Source: DASRDZ01 sp035569495 (GTDB taxonomy: Bacteria; Chloroflexota; Dormibacteria; Aeolococcales; Aeolococcaceae). Taken from it: DNA of 64,000 nucleotides. A program made the position numbers and the translations under genes. Location of the stretch: NCBI GenBank assembly GCA_035569495.1, contig DATMMX010000036.1, positions 14,376 to 78,375 of the forward strand. Reading direction: 5' to 3'. A model generated the notes under the pieces. The model was given only the letters and a program-made list of their open reading frames with translations. It was not told where the DNA came from and searched no databases. Positions 9,438 to 17,525 of the stretch are shown here, piece after piece; the stretch's first letter is position 1; each line of letters opens with the position of its first letter.

Positions 9438-9452
9438 CCGCGCCCGACGGGG

Positions 9453-10571
9453 TCAGGAGGCCAGGCCGGCCTGGAAGGCGGCGGTGGTGGCGGGGGAGCT
9501 GTCGATGCGCCAGTCCTCCTCCTTGTTGGCGTTGAACCAGATGAAGCCGGTGATCGCCGGGGTGCGGTGCAGGGTGGCGAAGAAGTCGGTGATCCAGGCA
9601 GCCTTGTCGCCGCCGACGGTGCCGCAGGCGACCTCGCCGATCATCAGCGGGCGGTGGGTGATCGCCTGCACCTGGGCGATGGTCGGCGAGAACACCTGGG
9701 AGAAGCTCTGCCAGGTGTGGAAGAGGTCGACGGGTCCCCAGTTGTAGCCGTCGATGGCAGCAACGTCGACGTAGGCGTCGCCGGGGTAGAGCAGCTGCAG
9801 CGGCGTGGAGCCGGTGTAGGCGACGTTGGGGCTCCACACCCACCGCACGTTGGTGACGCCCTCGGCGGCGAACACGTCGTGGACATGGCGCCAGGCGGCG
9901 ACGTAGTCGGCGGGGATCTGCGCCGACACGCCGGTCGACCACTGCGACCAGCTCCCGTTCATCTCGTGGTCGAAGCGGAGCAGGACGCGGTGGCGGACGC
10001 TGCGCAGGGCATCGGCCCAGCTTCGGACATAGCTGTCGAAAACTCCTGCGGCGATCTGGCGCAGGGGGTAGGCGTTGGTGGTGGTGGTGGGGTCGTCGGA
10101 CATCCAGGTGATCACGGGGGTTTCGTTGTGGGTGATCACGTTCTGGACGTCCGTGGGGTTGTAGGCGCTGTAGGCGCCGCCCCAGTGGACGTACCACATC
10201 ACGTAGTTGGGGGACGCGGAGAGCTCCGATTCGAGGGGGGTGAGGGCGGACATGGATGTGGGGGCGCCGGGTTGGAAGACGCCCCAGGGGATGTGGGGGT
10301 TGGGGGTGGGGGTTGGGGTTGGAGCGGGAGTCGCGTGGGAGGCTCGAAGGGCGGCCCCGTTTGGAGGGAGTCCCGCGGTTGCACTGGCAGTCGGGGCCGA
10401 GAACCGTGCCGGCGTGCCGTCCCCCAACGCATGGGATACGGCCCCGGGCGCCTGCGCCCTCGCGGAAGCCATCACTATCGGGGCCGAATTCGAGTTCGCC
10501 GGCGCCGCCGCACCAATCAACGCAAGAACGGGCAACAAAAGCAGAGCACGCATGGGGGGTGCCCACGACAC
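9453..10571 (-). CDS. Secreted GH26 glycoside hydrolase (beta-mannanase family)
   Basis: Retaining endo-hydrolase of family 26, which mostly cut beta-1,4-mannans. A signal peptide (MRALLLLPVLALIGAAAPANS) is followed by a low-complexity Ala/Ser/Pro/Thr linker and a (beta/alpha)8 catalytic domain. The acid/base Glu is seen in RFDHEMNGSWSQW and the nucleophile Glu in RPLMIGEVACGT; VRWVWSPN and FIWFNANKEEDW also fit the family. Start: GTG at 10571 or the ATG at 10553, which places the signal peptide right at the N-terminus. No sorting tail. Downstream of the Egghead-like GT2 on the same strand, so it may trim or remodel the polymer that enzyme makes. Confidence 0.88.
   Translation of the reverse strand: MSWAPPMRALLLLPVLALIGAAAPANSNSAPIVMASARAQAPGAVSHALGDGTPARFSAPTASATAGLPPNGAALRASHATPAPTPTPTPNPHIPWGVFQPGAPTSMSALTPLESELSASPNYVMWYVHWGGAYSAYNPTDVQNVITHNETPVITWMSDDPTTTTNAYPLRQIAAGVFDSYVRSWADALRSVRHRVLLRFDHEMNGSWSQWSTGVSAQIPADYVAAWRHVHDVFAAEGVTNVRWVWSPNVAYTGSTPLQLLYPGDAYVDVAAIDGYNWGPVDLFHTWQSFSQVFSPTIAQVQAITHRPLMIGEVACGTVGGDKAAWITDFFATLHRTPAITGFIWFNANKEEDWRIDSSPATTAAFQAGLAS
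10295..10318 (+). repeat. G-run tract encoding the GH26 Pro/Thr linker
   Basis: Four plus-strand G-runs of 5, 5, 5 and 4 separated by only 1-2 T. On the coding strand it specifies the PTPTPTPNP linker. The arrangement meets the usual definition of a G-quadruplex motif on the template strand. Confidence 0.6.
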
Positions 10572-10629
10572 TACCGGCCCCCCGCGCCCCCCAGGTCACA
10601 ACCCCGTCGCAACCAGGCGAGAACCTGTC

Positions 10630-10649
10630 AGCCGCTGTGCAGAGCGGCT
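10630..10649 (-). other. 7-bp perfect inverted repeat after GT2 gene
   Basis: AGCCGCT, 6-nt loop, AGCGGCT, touching the TAA of the GT2 gene. No T-tract follows, so intrinsic termination is doubtful; it could be an mRNA 3' hairpin or attenuator before the GH26 gene. Confidence 0.35.
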
Positions 10650-13600
10650 TACGCAGTCCCCTCCGGCCGCAGCCGCGACTGCTCCAGCTTGGGTGTCGGC
10701 GTCCAGCTCGCCCGCCGCAGCCCGAACATCCAGCGGATCACCGCCAGGAAGGGCCCCACCGTCTCGCAGAACCCCGCGATCGGCGTCATCAGCACCATCA
10801 CCACCGCATGGAGCACGCGCTGCCGCTTGCCCAGGTTCTGGTACAGCAGGTTGCGGGCGATGCCGATCTGGTACGAGGCGAACCACGACACGCCGGAGAT
10901 GATGATCAGCGCGTGCCAGAGCCCGAAGGCGGAGCGCCACTCCAGGGCGACCTGCGCGGGGTGGAGCACGAAGTACAGGCCGGCGAACCCGACGGGGAAG
11001 CCCAGCGCGTAGGTGGCGATGCGGAAGCTGATCGCCAGGGTGAGGCGGCGCCTCTGCTCGCGGGGGATGGCGGCGTAGTCCGGGTCGGTGGACATGGCGC
11101 GCAGGCCCTGCAACGCGCCGAGCACCCAGCGAAGGCGCTGCTGCACCGCCCAGTAGAGCGAGAAGGGCGGCTGCTCCAGCATGGTGGCGCCGTGCCAGCC
11201 GAAGGCGCCGTCGCCGAGCGCGGCGTAGGCGCGCAGTCCGAAGAGCAGGTCCTCGGCGACGTAGGGCTGGCCGTCGACGGTGCCGAAGTCCCAGCCCAGC
11301 CGGTTCTCGACAGACTCGTCCACAACCAGGTTGGAGCCGTGCAGGTGCGGGGGCGGCGGGTGCTCCATGACGCGTGCGCACTCCGAGCAGCCGAACGGGC
11401 GCGTCGACTCCAGCGCGCGGCAGATCCAGGGTGTGCGGTGCCACTCCAGCGGGTAGAGGATGGGGCCCTGGCTGATCGCGCGCGGGTCCTCGCTCAGGTA
11501 CTTGACCAGCACCAGCAGGTTGGCCTCGTCGCAGAGGGTCTCCTCGTCGAAGTGGATGACGAAGGTGCGGCCGGGCTTGCGGTTGAAGCCCTTGCGGCGC
11601 AGCTCGCACATGTAGTGCAGCGCGCGCGCCTTGAGCCGGGTGCCCTTCGGCGTGGTGTAGTCCGGCGGCAGGGTGACGCCGGTGACGTTCAGCGCCGAGC
11701 CCGCGTACCGCTCCGACAGCGACTGCGCCTCCTCCTCCACCTCGGTGATCACCTCGGCGGACAGCAGCGGCTGCAGCCACACCTGGCGCTCCAGGATGGC
11801 GCGGAGCTCGTCGAGGCTGCGCTCGACCACCGGCTGCGCGCCGCCCTTGGTGGTGACCTGCACCTTCATGTACGGCAGCGGGCGCGCCCGCAGCGCCTCG
11901 ACGTCCACCGCCGGCGGCTTCTGGAACCACTGCCGGCTGGCCGCCCAGCAGCGGTAGTAGTAGATGTAGCGGATGGCGATGGCGCTCAGCGCCAGGGAGA
12001 CGAAGGCGCCCGCCACCAGGTAGAGCTTGCCCTCCGGCCCCGGGGCGCTGGCGCCGAAGCCGAGGACGACGGCGAGCGCGGTCATCGTGGACACCGCGGC
12101 GATGACGTAGATGTTGACCATCAGCGTCCCCGCGGCCAGGCAGATCGCCTTCCACAGCGGCGGCTGGACCCGCGCCCAGAAGGCGCGCACGCTCTGCTGC
12201 CGCCACACCTCGGCGGCGACGCGCCGGGCAACCCTGGCCATGAATTGCCACACCGGTCCGGAGAACGGGCTGCGCCGCTCCGCCTCGGGCACGGGCGCCA
12301 CCCCCGCGGCGACCGGCAGCGCGCGACGCCGCCAGAGCACCACAACCAGCGCCACCACCACCAGTAGCAGTCCGGCGACACCGAACAGCGGCGAGGCGAG
12401 CACGCCGGGCAGGGGAATGGCGCCGAGCAGCGGCAGGACGAGCTGCGGCTCCGAGCGCGGTTGCGACGGCGCGACAACGTCCGGTGGCAGCGGCCAGGCC
12501 GCGCCCACCGGCTGCACCGGCGGCGACACCCGGTCGCGCAGCGGCTGCTCCAGCACACGCGCCCCCGGCAGCCCGCCGGACACCGAGCCGATCCCGCCGA
12601 TGGTGCCGCCGCCCGGCTGCACCGGCGCCGCCAGCAGGGTGATGGCGCCCGCGGCCACGCTGCGCCCGTCCTCGCCGCGCATCAGACTGACCGTTCCGTC
12701 CGCCGCGCCGTGGGGAACGGTCACCTCGACCAACCGGTCGTACCAGGTGGAGACGGTGGCGGGCGCTCCGCCCACGGTGGCGCTGCCGCCGCGACCGAAA
12801 CCCGAGCCGTACACCGTGATCGCCTGGTCGGGCGCCGCCTGCGACGGGCTGATGCCGAGCACCACCGGGAGGATGTCCAGGCTGCCCGCGACCGCCGAGA
12901 CGTGCGACGCGCCCGCTTCGGGGTCGGCGGTGTCACGCGGGGCAAAGAGGTCGAGGACCATGGCGCCGCTGCAGTAGGTGTTGGCGGCGTAGGCGCGCAG
13001 TGAGGTGTCGCCGGCCACCGCATCGGTGCCCACCTCGTCGCACACCGGCGCCGTGGCCGGGTCGCTGCCCTGGTGGAAGGTGAGCTGCGGGACCGGCGAG
13101 CGGCTGACCAGACCGCCGAGCTGGAAGCCGGCTCCGGTGATGGCCAGCGACTCGCCCTCAGTGCTCTGCAGCGTCTGCGGCGTGGGGATCGAGGGCGGCT
13201 CGACGAAGGTCAGGGTGGCGTTGCTGGCCACCGCGCCGGGTGCTGGGGTGGGCGCGGGCGAGGACACCGTGCCCGGTACGGCCGGCGACGGCGCGGGCTG
13301 GGCCACGCCGCCGGTGGGCGGGCCGCCCGGGGAGAGCACCACGCTGACCGGCCCGCTCAGGGGCGCGGTGGCGCTGCCGCCCGCGGCGAAGGTGATGCTG
13401 GTCGCCGCGGGCTGTGGCGGCACGGTCCCGGCGGTGGTGGGTGCGGGCAGCGCCTGCTGCACCGAGCCGACGTAGACGAAGGTCCAGCAGCCGGGCGCCT
13501 CCAGGTTGAGGCCGTTGACCGTCACCCAGGTGCCCGCGGGTCCCGCCTGCGGTCCCTGCGGCGTGGGCGCGCCCGCGGCGGCCACGGTCTGCACGCCGCT

Positions 13601-13891
13601 GGTCGCCGCGTCGGCGCTCACCGGGTTGATCGACGGCGCCGGGCAGGCGGCGGTGCCGGGCGAGGGCGACCCCGGCGGCAGCGCGGGCAGCGACGGCGCC
13701 GGGGAGGGCAGCGCGGGAACCGATGGCAGCGCCACGGGGAGCTGCGGCAGCGCGCCCGGCGCGGTGCCGGCCCAGGCGTGGACGCCACCCGACATCACCG
13801 CCAGGGTGACCGCGCCCGCCAGCAGCCCCGCCGCCGCGCCGCCGCGGGCGATGCGGAAGCCGCTGCGCCGCGCCGCAGGCAGCACCCTCAT
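10649..13891 (-). CDS. IPT-domain / Egghead-like processive GT2 glycosyltransferase
   Basis: 1080 residues in two halves. Residues 1-45 are a signal/anchor; 45-530 are extracytoplasmic, Pro/Ala-rich, with at least one clear IPT/TIG domain (VLGISPSQAAPDQAITVYGSGFG); a membrane helix followed by WRRR leads into the GT half. That half has two further helices, then a GT2 domain: VQVTTKGG, FVIHFDEETL (DxE), GSNLVVDE, VAEDLLFGLRA and QQRLRWVLG (QxxRW), then several membrane helices. These motifs in this order match Egghead, a GDP-mannose-dependent beta-1,4-mannosyltransferase, better than BcsA. The ATG (13891) overlaps the exosortase stop as ATGA, so the two are translationally coupled. The IPT fusion is unusual. 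Product sugar is inference. Confidence 0.85.
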   Translation of the reverse strand: MRVLPAARRSGFRIARGGAAAGLLAGAVTLAVMSGGVHAWAGTAPGALPQLPVALPSVPALPSPAPSLPALPPGSPSPGTAACPAPSINPVSADAATSGVQTVAAAGAPTPQGPQAGPAGTWVTVNGLNLEAPGCWTFVYVGSVQQALPAPTTAGTVPPQPAATSITFAAGGSATAPLSGPVSVVLSPGGPPTGGVAQPAPSPAVPGTVSSPAPTPAPGAVASNATLTFVEPPSIPTPQTLQSTEGESLAITGAGFQLGGLVSRSPVPQLTFHQGSDPATAPVCDEVGTDAVAGDTSLRAYAANTYCSGAMVLDLFAPRDTADPEAGASHVSAVAGSLDILPVVLGISPSQAAPDQAITVYGSGFGRGGSATVGGAPATVSTWYDRLVEVTVPHGAADGTVSLMRGEDGRSVAAGAITLLAAPVQPGGGTIGGIGSVSGGLPGARVLEQPLRDRVSPPVQPVGAAWPLPPDVVAPSQPRSEPQLVLPLLGAIPLPGVLASPLFGVAGLLLVVVALVVVLWRRRALPVAAGVAPVPEAERRSPFSGPVWQFMARVARRVAAEVWRQQSVRAFWARVQPPLWKAICLAAGTLMVNIYVIAAVSTMTALAVVLGFGASAPGPEGKLYLVAGAFVSLALSAIAIRYIYYYRCWAASRQWFQKPPAVDVEALRARPLPYMKVQVTTKGGAQPVVERSLDELRAILERQVWLQPLLSAEVITEVEEEAQSLSERYAGSALNVTGVTLPPDYTTPKGTRLKARALHYMCELRRKGFNRKPGRTFVIHFDEETLCDEANLLVLVKYLSEDPRAISQGPILYPLEWHRTPWICRALESTRPFGCSECARVMEHPPPPHLHGSNLVVDESVENRLGWDFGTVDGQPYVAEDLLFGLRAYAALGDGAFGWHGATMLEQPPFSLYWAVQQRLRWVLGALQGLRAMSTDPDYAAIPREQRRRLTLAISFRIATYALGFPVGFAGLYFVLHPAQVALEWRSAFGLWHALIIISGVSWFASYQIGIARNLLYQNLGKRQRVLHAVVMVLMTPIAGFCETVGPFLAVIRWMFGLRRASWTPTPKLEQSRLRPEGTA

Positions 13892-15600
13892 CCGTGCGTG
13901 GTGTGGACCGCCTGGGCCACCAGCGCGCCCGCCTGCGCGCGCAGCACCTGGTCGGCGCTGCCGTACGCGGCGGTGGCCTTGGCGTCGTTCTTGCTGCCCT
14001 CGACCATGTTGACCAGGCTGAGGAAGAAGTCGTGGACGCCGCCGGACGGCGACACGTCGGCGTCACCGCGGGCATCGAGGTTCGAGGTCAGCACGATGCG
14101 CTCGTAGTACGCCTTGCCGTCCTTGTTGATCGGCCACGCCCACGACACCGTCGCCCAGCGCGCCCGGCTGGCCGGGTCGGAGTAGTTGAGCAGCAGGCCG
14201 GTGACGCCGTCGCCGAGGTCGATGTGGTCGGTGGTGACGATGTCGTAGTTGTGGAACAGGTAGCAGTTCTGCAGGTTGTAGGCGTCGAGCGAGCCGCGGT
14301 CGTCGGTGACCACCACGTCGGCGTAGCTGAGCTGCATCGACGCCGAGCCCAGCACCAGGTAGCGCGTGAACGTCGAGTTGGGGCCGAAGTACTGGCGCGC
14401 CCACGGGTAGCTGCCGTTCATCTCGACGCGGTAGCCGTTCGGCGCCGAGGCGCCGGGGCCGAAGGGCTGCACCGTCGGCGCGCCGTAGCCGTCGTCGAAG
14501 GCGGCGTAGGTCGCCAGGCTGTGGTCGGCGACGGCGAGCGCCGCGGTCACCGCCACCAGCGACGCGATGACGGCGCGGCGGCGTGCGCGCGAGCGGCGCG
14601 GCGCGGCGGCGGCGGGCGCACTGGCGGTGGCGGGCACGTCGTCCTTGAGGCGCAGGCCGAAGCGGCCCAGCAGCGAGGCCATCAGCAGCATCACCGCGGC
14701 GAAGAGGATCAGCCCGATCCAGGTGTGGAAGGTGTTGATGGCGAAGTCGGCGTGGCCCGCGCCGGCCAGGGCCACGATCGCGGTGATCCGGACAACGTTG
14801 GCCACAAATGTCACGGCCAGCCCGGCGGTGATCCAGAGCAGCTTGCGTCCCGCGCCGCCGCGCATGGCGGTGAGGATGGCGCCGCCGATGAGCAGGAAGC
14901 CGAGCACGCTGTCCGCGCCCGAGCAGGCGCTGCCCACCGAGATCGACACCGGCGCCAGGTGCGCGGGATGCACGATCAGCGTCGGCGAGTCGTTGGCCAC
15001 CGGCACCACGGTGACGCCGAGCAGGCGGTGCACGAACAGCGCCAGCGTGTTGTTGGTGGCGGCGGTGAAGCTCTGCATCAGCCCGGCCATGATGTGCAGG
15101 TACAGCGCGGGCCACATCAGCAACAGGAAGAGCAGCGGGCCGCGCAGCCGCCAGGCCCAGGACACGCCGTAGCCGAGCACCAGGGCGCCGACCACGAAGC
15201 AGGCCATCGACAGCACGTCGGGGCGGTTGGTCCAGTAGTACGTCGAGGCGATGGTCGGCACCACCGTGATCAGCGCCACCGCGACCAGCAGGATGGGCAC
15301 GCCGACGATCAGGTCGATGTGCCGGTCGCGCGCCACCGGGGCGTTGCGATGGCGGTGCGCCACCAGCAGGGCGAGGCCGACGCTGAACAGCGGCAGCAGC
15401 GGCAGGTAGGCGAGCGGCGTCTCCAGGCGCAGGTAGTCGGCGAAGCTGGCCAGGGTGAGGTGGTAGACGACCACCGTGGCCACCAGGATGCCCGCCGCCG
15501 GCCACAGCGCGCGGTGGCGCCGGCCGAAGTCGGCACCGCCGTCGACCCACGCGCGCAGGCGCTCGCGGTGGCGAGCGGTGGGCAGGGAGGCGGTGGTCAT
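13888..15600 (-). CDS. Exosortase with C-terminal EpsI-like domain
   Basis: Membrane cysteine transpeptidase/protease of the exosortase/archaeosortase superfamily, expected to process C-terminal sorting signals at the cell surface. 570 residues from the ATG at 15600. About eight membrane helices contain the three signature residues: Cys226 in SVGSACSGADS, Arg271 in VANVVRITA and His292 in NTFHTWIGLILF. Residues about 345-570 are an extracytoplasmic EpsI/DUF3485-like domain, a fusion seen in several exosortase subfamilies linked to exopolysaccharide loci. The three SVPExP-tailed proteins in this region are its likely clients. No Shine-Dalgarno precedes the ATG. It is coupled by ATGA to the GT2 gene. 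Confidence 0.9.
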   Translation of the reverse strand: MTTASLPTARHRERLRAWVDGGADFGRRHRALWPAAGILVATVVVYHLTLASFADYLRLETPLAYLPLLPLFSVGLALLVAHRHRNAPVARDRHIDLIVGVPILLVAVALITVVPTIASTYYWTNRPDVLSMACFVVGALVLGYGVSWAWRLRGPLLFLLLMWPALYLHIMAGLMQSFTAATNNTLALFVHRLLGVTVVPVANDSPTLIVHPAHLAPVSISVGSACSGADSVLGFLLIGGAILTAMRGGAGRKLLWITAGLAVTFVANVVRITAIVALAGAGHADFAINTFHTWIGLILFAAVMLLMASLLGRFGLRLKDDVPATASAPAAAAPRRSRARRRAVIASLVAVTAALAVADHSLATYAAFDDGYGAPTVQPFGPGASAPNGYRVEMNGSYPWARQYFGPNSTFTRYLVLGSASMQLSYADVVVTDDRGSLDAYNLQNCYLFHNYDIVTTDHIDLGDGVTGLLLNYSDPASRARWATVSWAWPINKDGKAYYERIVLTSNLDARGDADVSPSGGVHDFFLSLVNMVEGSKNDAKATAAYGSADQVLRAQAGALVAQAVHTTHG

Positions 15601-15661
15601 GCTCGTGGTAACGGGCCGGGCGACGAGGAACTTGCTGCCCCTGGGCACGGGGCTGAGGCGG

Positions 15662-17332
15662 TCAGGGAAGGGCGGCCAGGGCGGCCTCGCGGCGGCCGCG
15701 ACGGCGCCACTCCAGCAGGGCGGCGGCGGCCGCGCCGGTGGGCAGGAGCAGCAGTGGCAGCGGGGCCTCGGGCACGCTGGGCGCGGGCGCCGCGAACAGC
15801 GACGGGCCGGAGGTCTGGTTGGCGACGTCGATGCCGTAGAGGCCGTTGGCCTTGTCGTCGGGATTGTCGTCGGTGTAGGCGACGTGGGCCAGGCCCTGCT
15901 GGTCGAGGTCGATGGAGATGAAGTCGAGCAGGTCGCGGTTGGTGCCGAGGACGTGCTGCCCCGTGGTGTCGTCGATGCAGAAGATGCCCAGGTTGCAGAT
16001 GTCGCCGACGTGCATGGGGTCGGCGGTGGAGTTGACCTGGGTGCGCGTCCAGGTCGGCGCCGGGGTGTTGAGGTCGCCCTGGGCGACCCACAGGTACCAC
16101 TTCGCGCCCGCGCCGCCGCCGGGCTGGAACTTGCCGTAGGGCAGCGTGGGCACCACGGTCGGCGTGGCCAGATAGGCGACGTCGACGTGGCCCGGGTCAC
16201 CGGCGGCGATGGCCGGGTAGATGTGGGTGCCGTTGTCGCCGCTCACCTTGATGGGCTTGCCCGCCGAGGTGATCGCGCCCAGGTCGCCCTGGCCGGCCCA
16301 GGTGGTGCCGCCGTCGTTCGACCACACCAGCCACATGTCGTACTCGCTGCCGATGTTCATGGCGAAGGCGTAGTAGGGGTTGCCCTGGTTGTCGAGGGTG
16401 AAGGCGGCGAAGGGCGTCGAGGCGTCGTGGCCGGCGCCGCCGTCGAAGGCCAGCTCGGGCGTCCAGGTGGCGCCGTTGTCGTCGGAGTAGGCCGTCCACA
16501 GCGAGTGGAAGGTGGCCAGCTGGGTGACGTTGCAGCCGGTGGCCAGGCTGGTGGCCGCGTCGCCGGCGATCCAGGACACCCAGATGCGGCCCGCGTACTG
16601 GCCCGTCTTGACGATGTCGACCGCCGTGGGCACGGTGCTGCATGCGCTGTACGCCTGCGCCGCGAGGGCGTTCTGCCGGGCAGTCGTGTTGTTGGCAGGG
16701 TTGGCCAGAACGTCGATGGGAGCGCCGAAGCTCTTGCCGCCGTCGGTCGACAGGTTCACCCAGATCTGGCTGGGGCCGTAGAAGTCGTGGTAGTTGAGGA
16801 TGACCTCGGCGTTGTCGGTGCCCGACTTGCCCGGGGGGACCCAGGCGTCCACCCACTGGCGGTCGACGCCGAAGGGGTTGCTGCTGGCGCCGGCGTTGCT
16901 CTTCGAGCCGGCCGACGGCGCCGAGTCGGCGGTGCCGGTGGCCAGGGTCCAGGTCTTGCCCTTGTCGGTCGACTTCCAGACGTCGGCCTGCAGCGGCGCG
17001 GCGTCGGCGGAGCCGGCCAGGTTGCAGAGGTAGAGGCCGCCGGCTCCATCGCTGGCCAGGCAGTCGTCGCCGCTGGAGGGATCGGGGATGGTGGTTCCGG
17101 TCCAGGTGGCGCCGTTGTCGGTGGAGCGGTAGGTGGGCATGCCGCGGCCGCCGGGATACGAGACGTAGAGGCTGCCGTCGTTGGTGGCCAGCGAGGAGGG
17201 TTCGCCGCCGTCCTTGGGCCCGACGTTCACCGGTGTGTAGGCGGGGGCGCCGGCCGCGCGGGCGGGCGTCACTCCGAGGGCGAGGGTGACGAGCGCGCCG
17301 AAGCAGAGGGTCAAGCGTGTCCTGGCGATCAT
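15662..17332 (-). CDS. Secreted BNR/sialidase-like protein with SVPEAP sorting tail
   Basis: 556 residues: a signal peptide (TLCFGALVTLALGVTPARAAG), then a six-bladed-propeller-like region with repeated Asp-box motifs (STDNGATWTG, STDKGKTWT, STDGGKSFG, SDDNGATWT, SNDGGTTWAG). Such motifs occur in sialidases and in many non-enzymatic propellers; I see no convincing sialidase Arg triad, so the activity is unknown. Residues 519-556 are the sorting tail: SVPEAP, a Leu/Ala helix and EWRRRGRR. CCAGGAGCC lies about 10 nt before the start. It sits just upstream of the exosortase on the same strand (61-nt gap), the clearest genomic link between client and enzyme. Confidence 0.85.
   Translation of the reverse strand: MIARTRLTLCFGALVTLALGVTPARAAGAPAYTPVNVGPKDGGEPSSLATNDGSLYVSYPGGRGMPTYRSTDNGATWTGTTIPDPSSGDDCLASDGAGGLYLCNLAGSADAAPLQADVWKSTDKGKTWTLATGTADSAPSAGSKSNAGASSNPFGVDRQWVDAWVPPGKSGTDNAEVILNYHDFYGPSQIWVNLSTDGGKSFGAPIDVLANPANNTTARQNALAAQAYSACSTVPTAVDIVKTGQYAGRIWVSWIAGDAATSLATGCNVTQLATFHSLWTAYSDDNGATWTPELAFDGGAGHDASTPFAAFTLDNQGNPYYAFAMNIGSEYDMWLVWSNDGGTTWAGQGDLGAITSAGKPIKVSGDNGTHIYPAIAAGDPGHVDVAYLATPTVVPTLPYGKFQPGGGAGAKWYLWVAQGDLNTPAPTWTRTQVNSTADPMHVGDICNLGIFCIDDTTGQHVLGTNRDLLDFISIDLDQQGLAHVAYTDDNPDDKANGLYGIDVANQTSGPSLFAAPAPSVPEAPLPLLLLPTGAAAAALLEWRRRGRREAALAALP
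15665..15778 (-). other. SVPExP-CTERM sorting signal (client 2)
   Basis: Last 38 residues of the BNR protein: SVPEAP, about 16 hydrophobic residues, then an Arg-rich end. Same layout as the other two tails. Confidence 0.72.
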
Positions 17333-17364
17333 CGGGCGCGGCTCCTGGTTCTGTGCGACCTGTG

Positions 17365-17387
17365 CGGGACATCGCGGGGATGTCCCG
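17365..17387. promoter_or_regulatory. 9-bp perfect inverted repeat in divergent promoter region
   Basis: CGGGACATC, 5-nt spacer, GATGTCCCG, 32 nt before the BNR gene start. The half-site GGGACATC occurs a third time at 17468-17475, before the divergent S53 gene. It could be a shared operator or a 5'-UTR hairpin. The 193-nt gap holds no other feature I can support. Confidence 0.45.
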
Positions 17388-17525
17388 TCCCCGTCTTCAT
17401 AGGACGGTCCGCCGCGACGTTCGTTGCAACCGCAATGGAACGGCCGGGTCGGGCGTCTACCGGCTCGGGGACATCACTGCACATGGTTCCGGCGCGCCGC
17501 GTCCCCCTGCGCCCGGGTACCGGGG

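Noticed and set aside
10630..10649. Intrinsic terminator after the GT2 gene
   Set aside because: The hairpin is perfect but short and no T-run follows; kept only as a hairpin.
16197..17372. Minus-strand 391-residue frame in the BNR gene
   Set aside because: Frame-shifted shadow of the BNR protein, Arg/Pro-rich without motifs.
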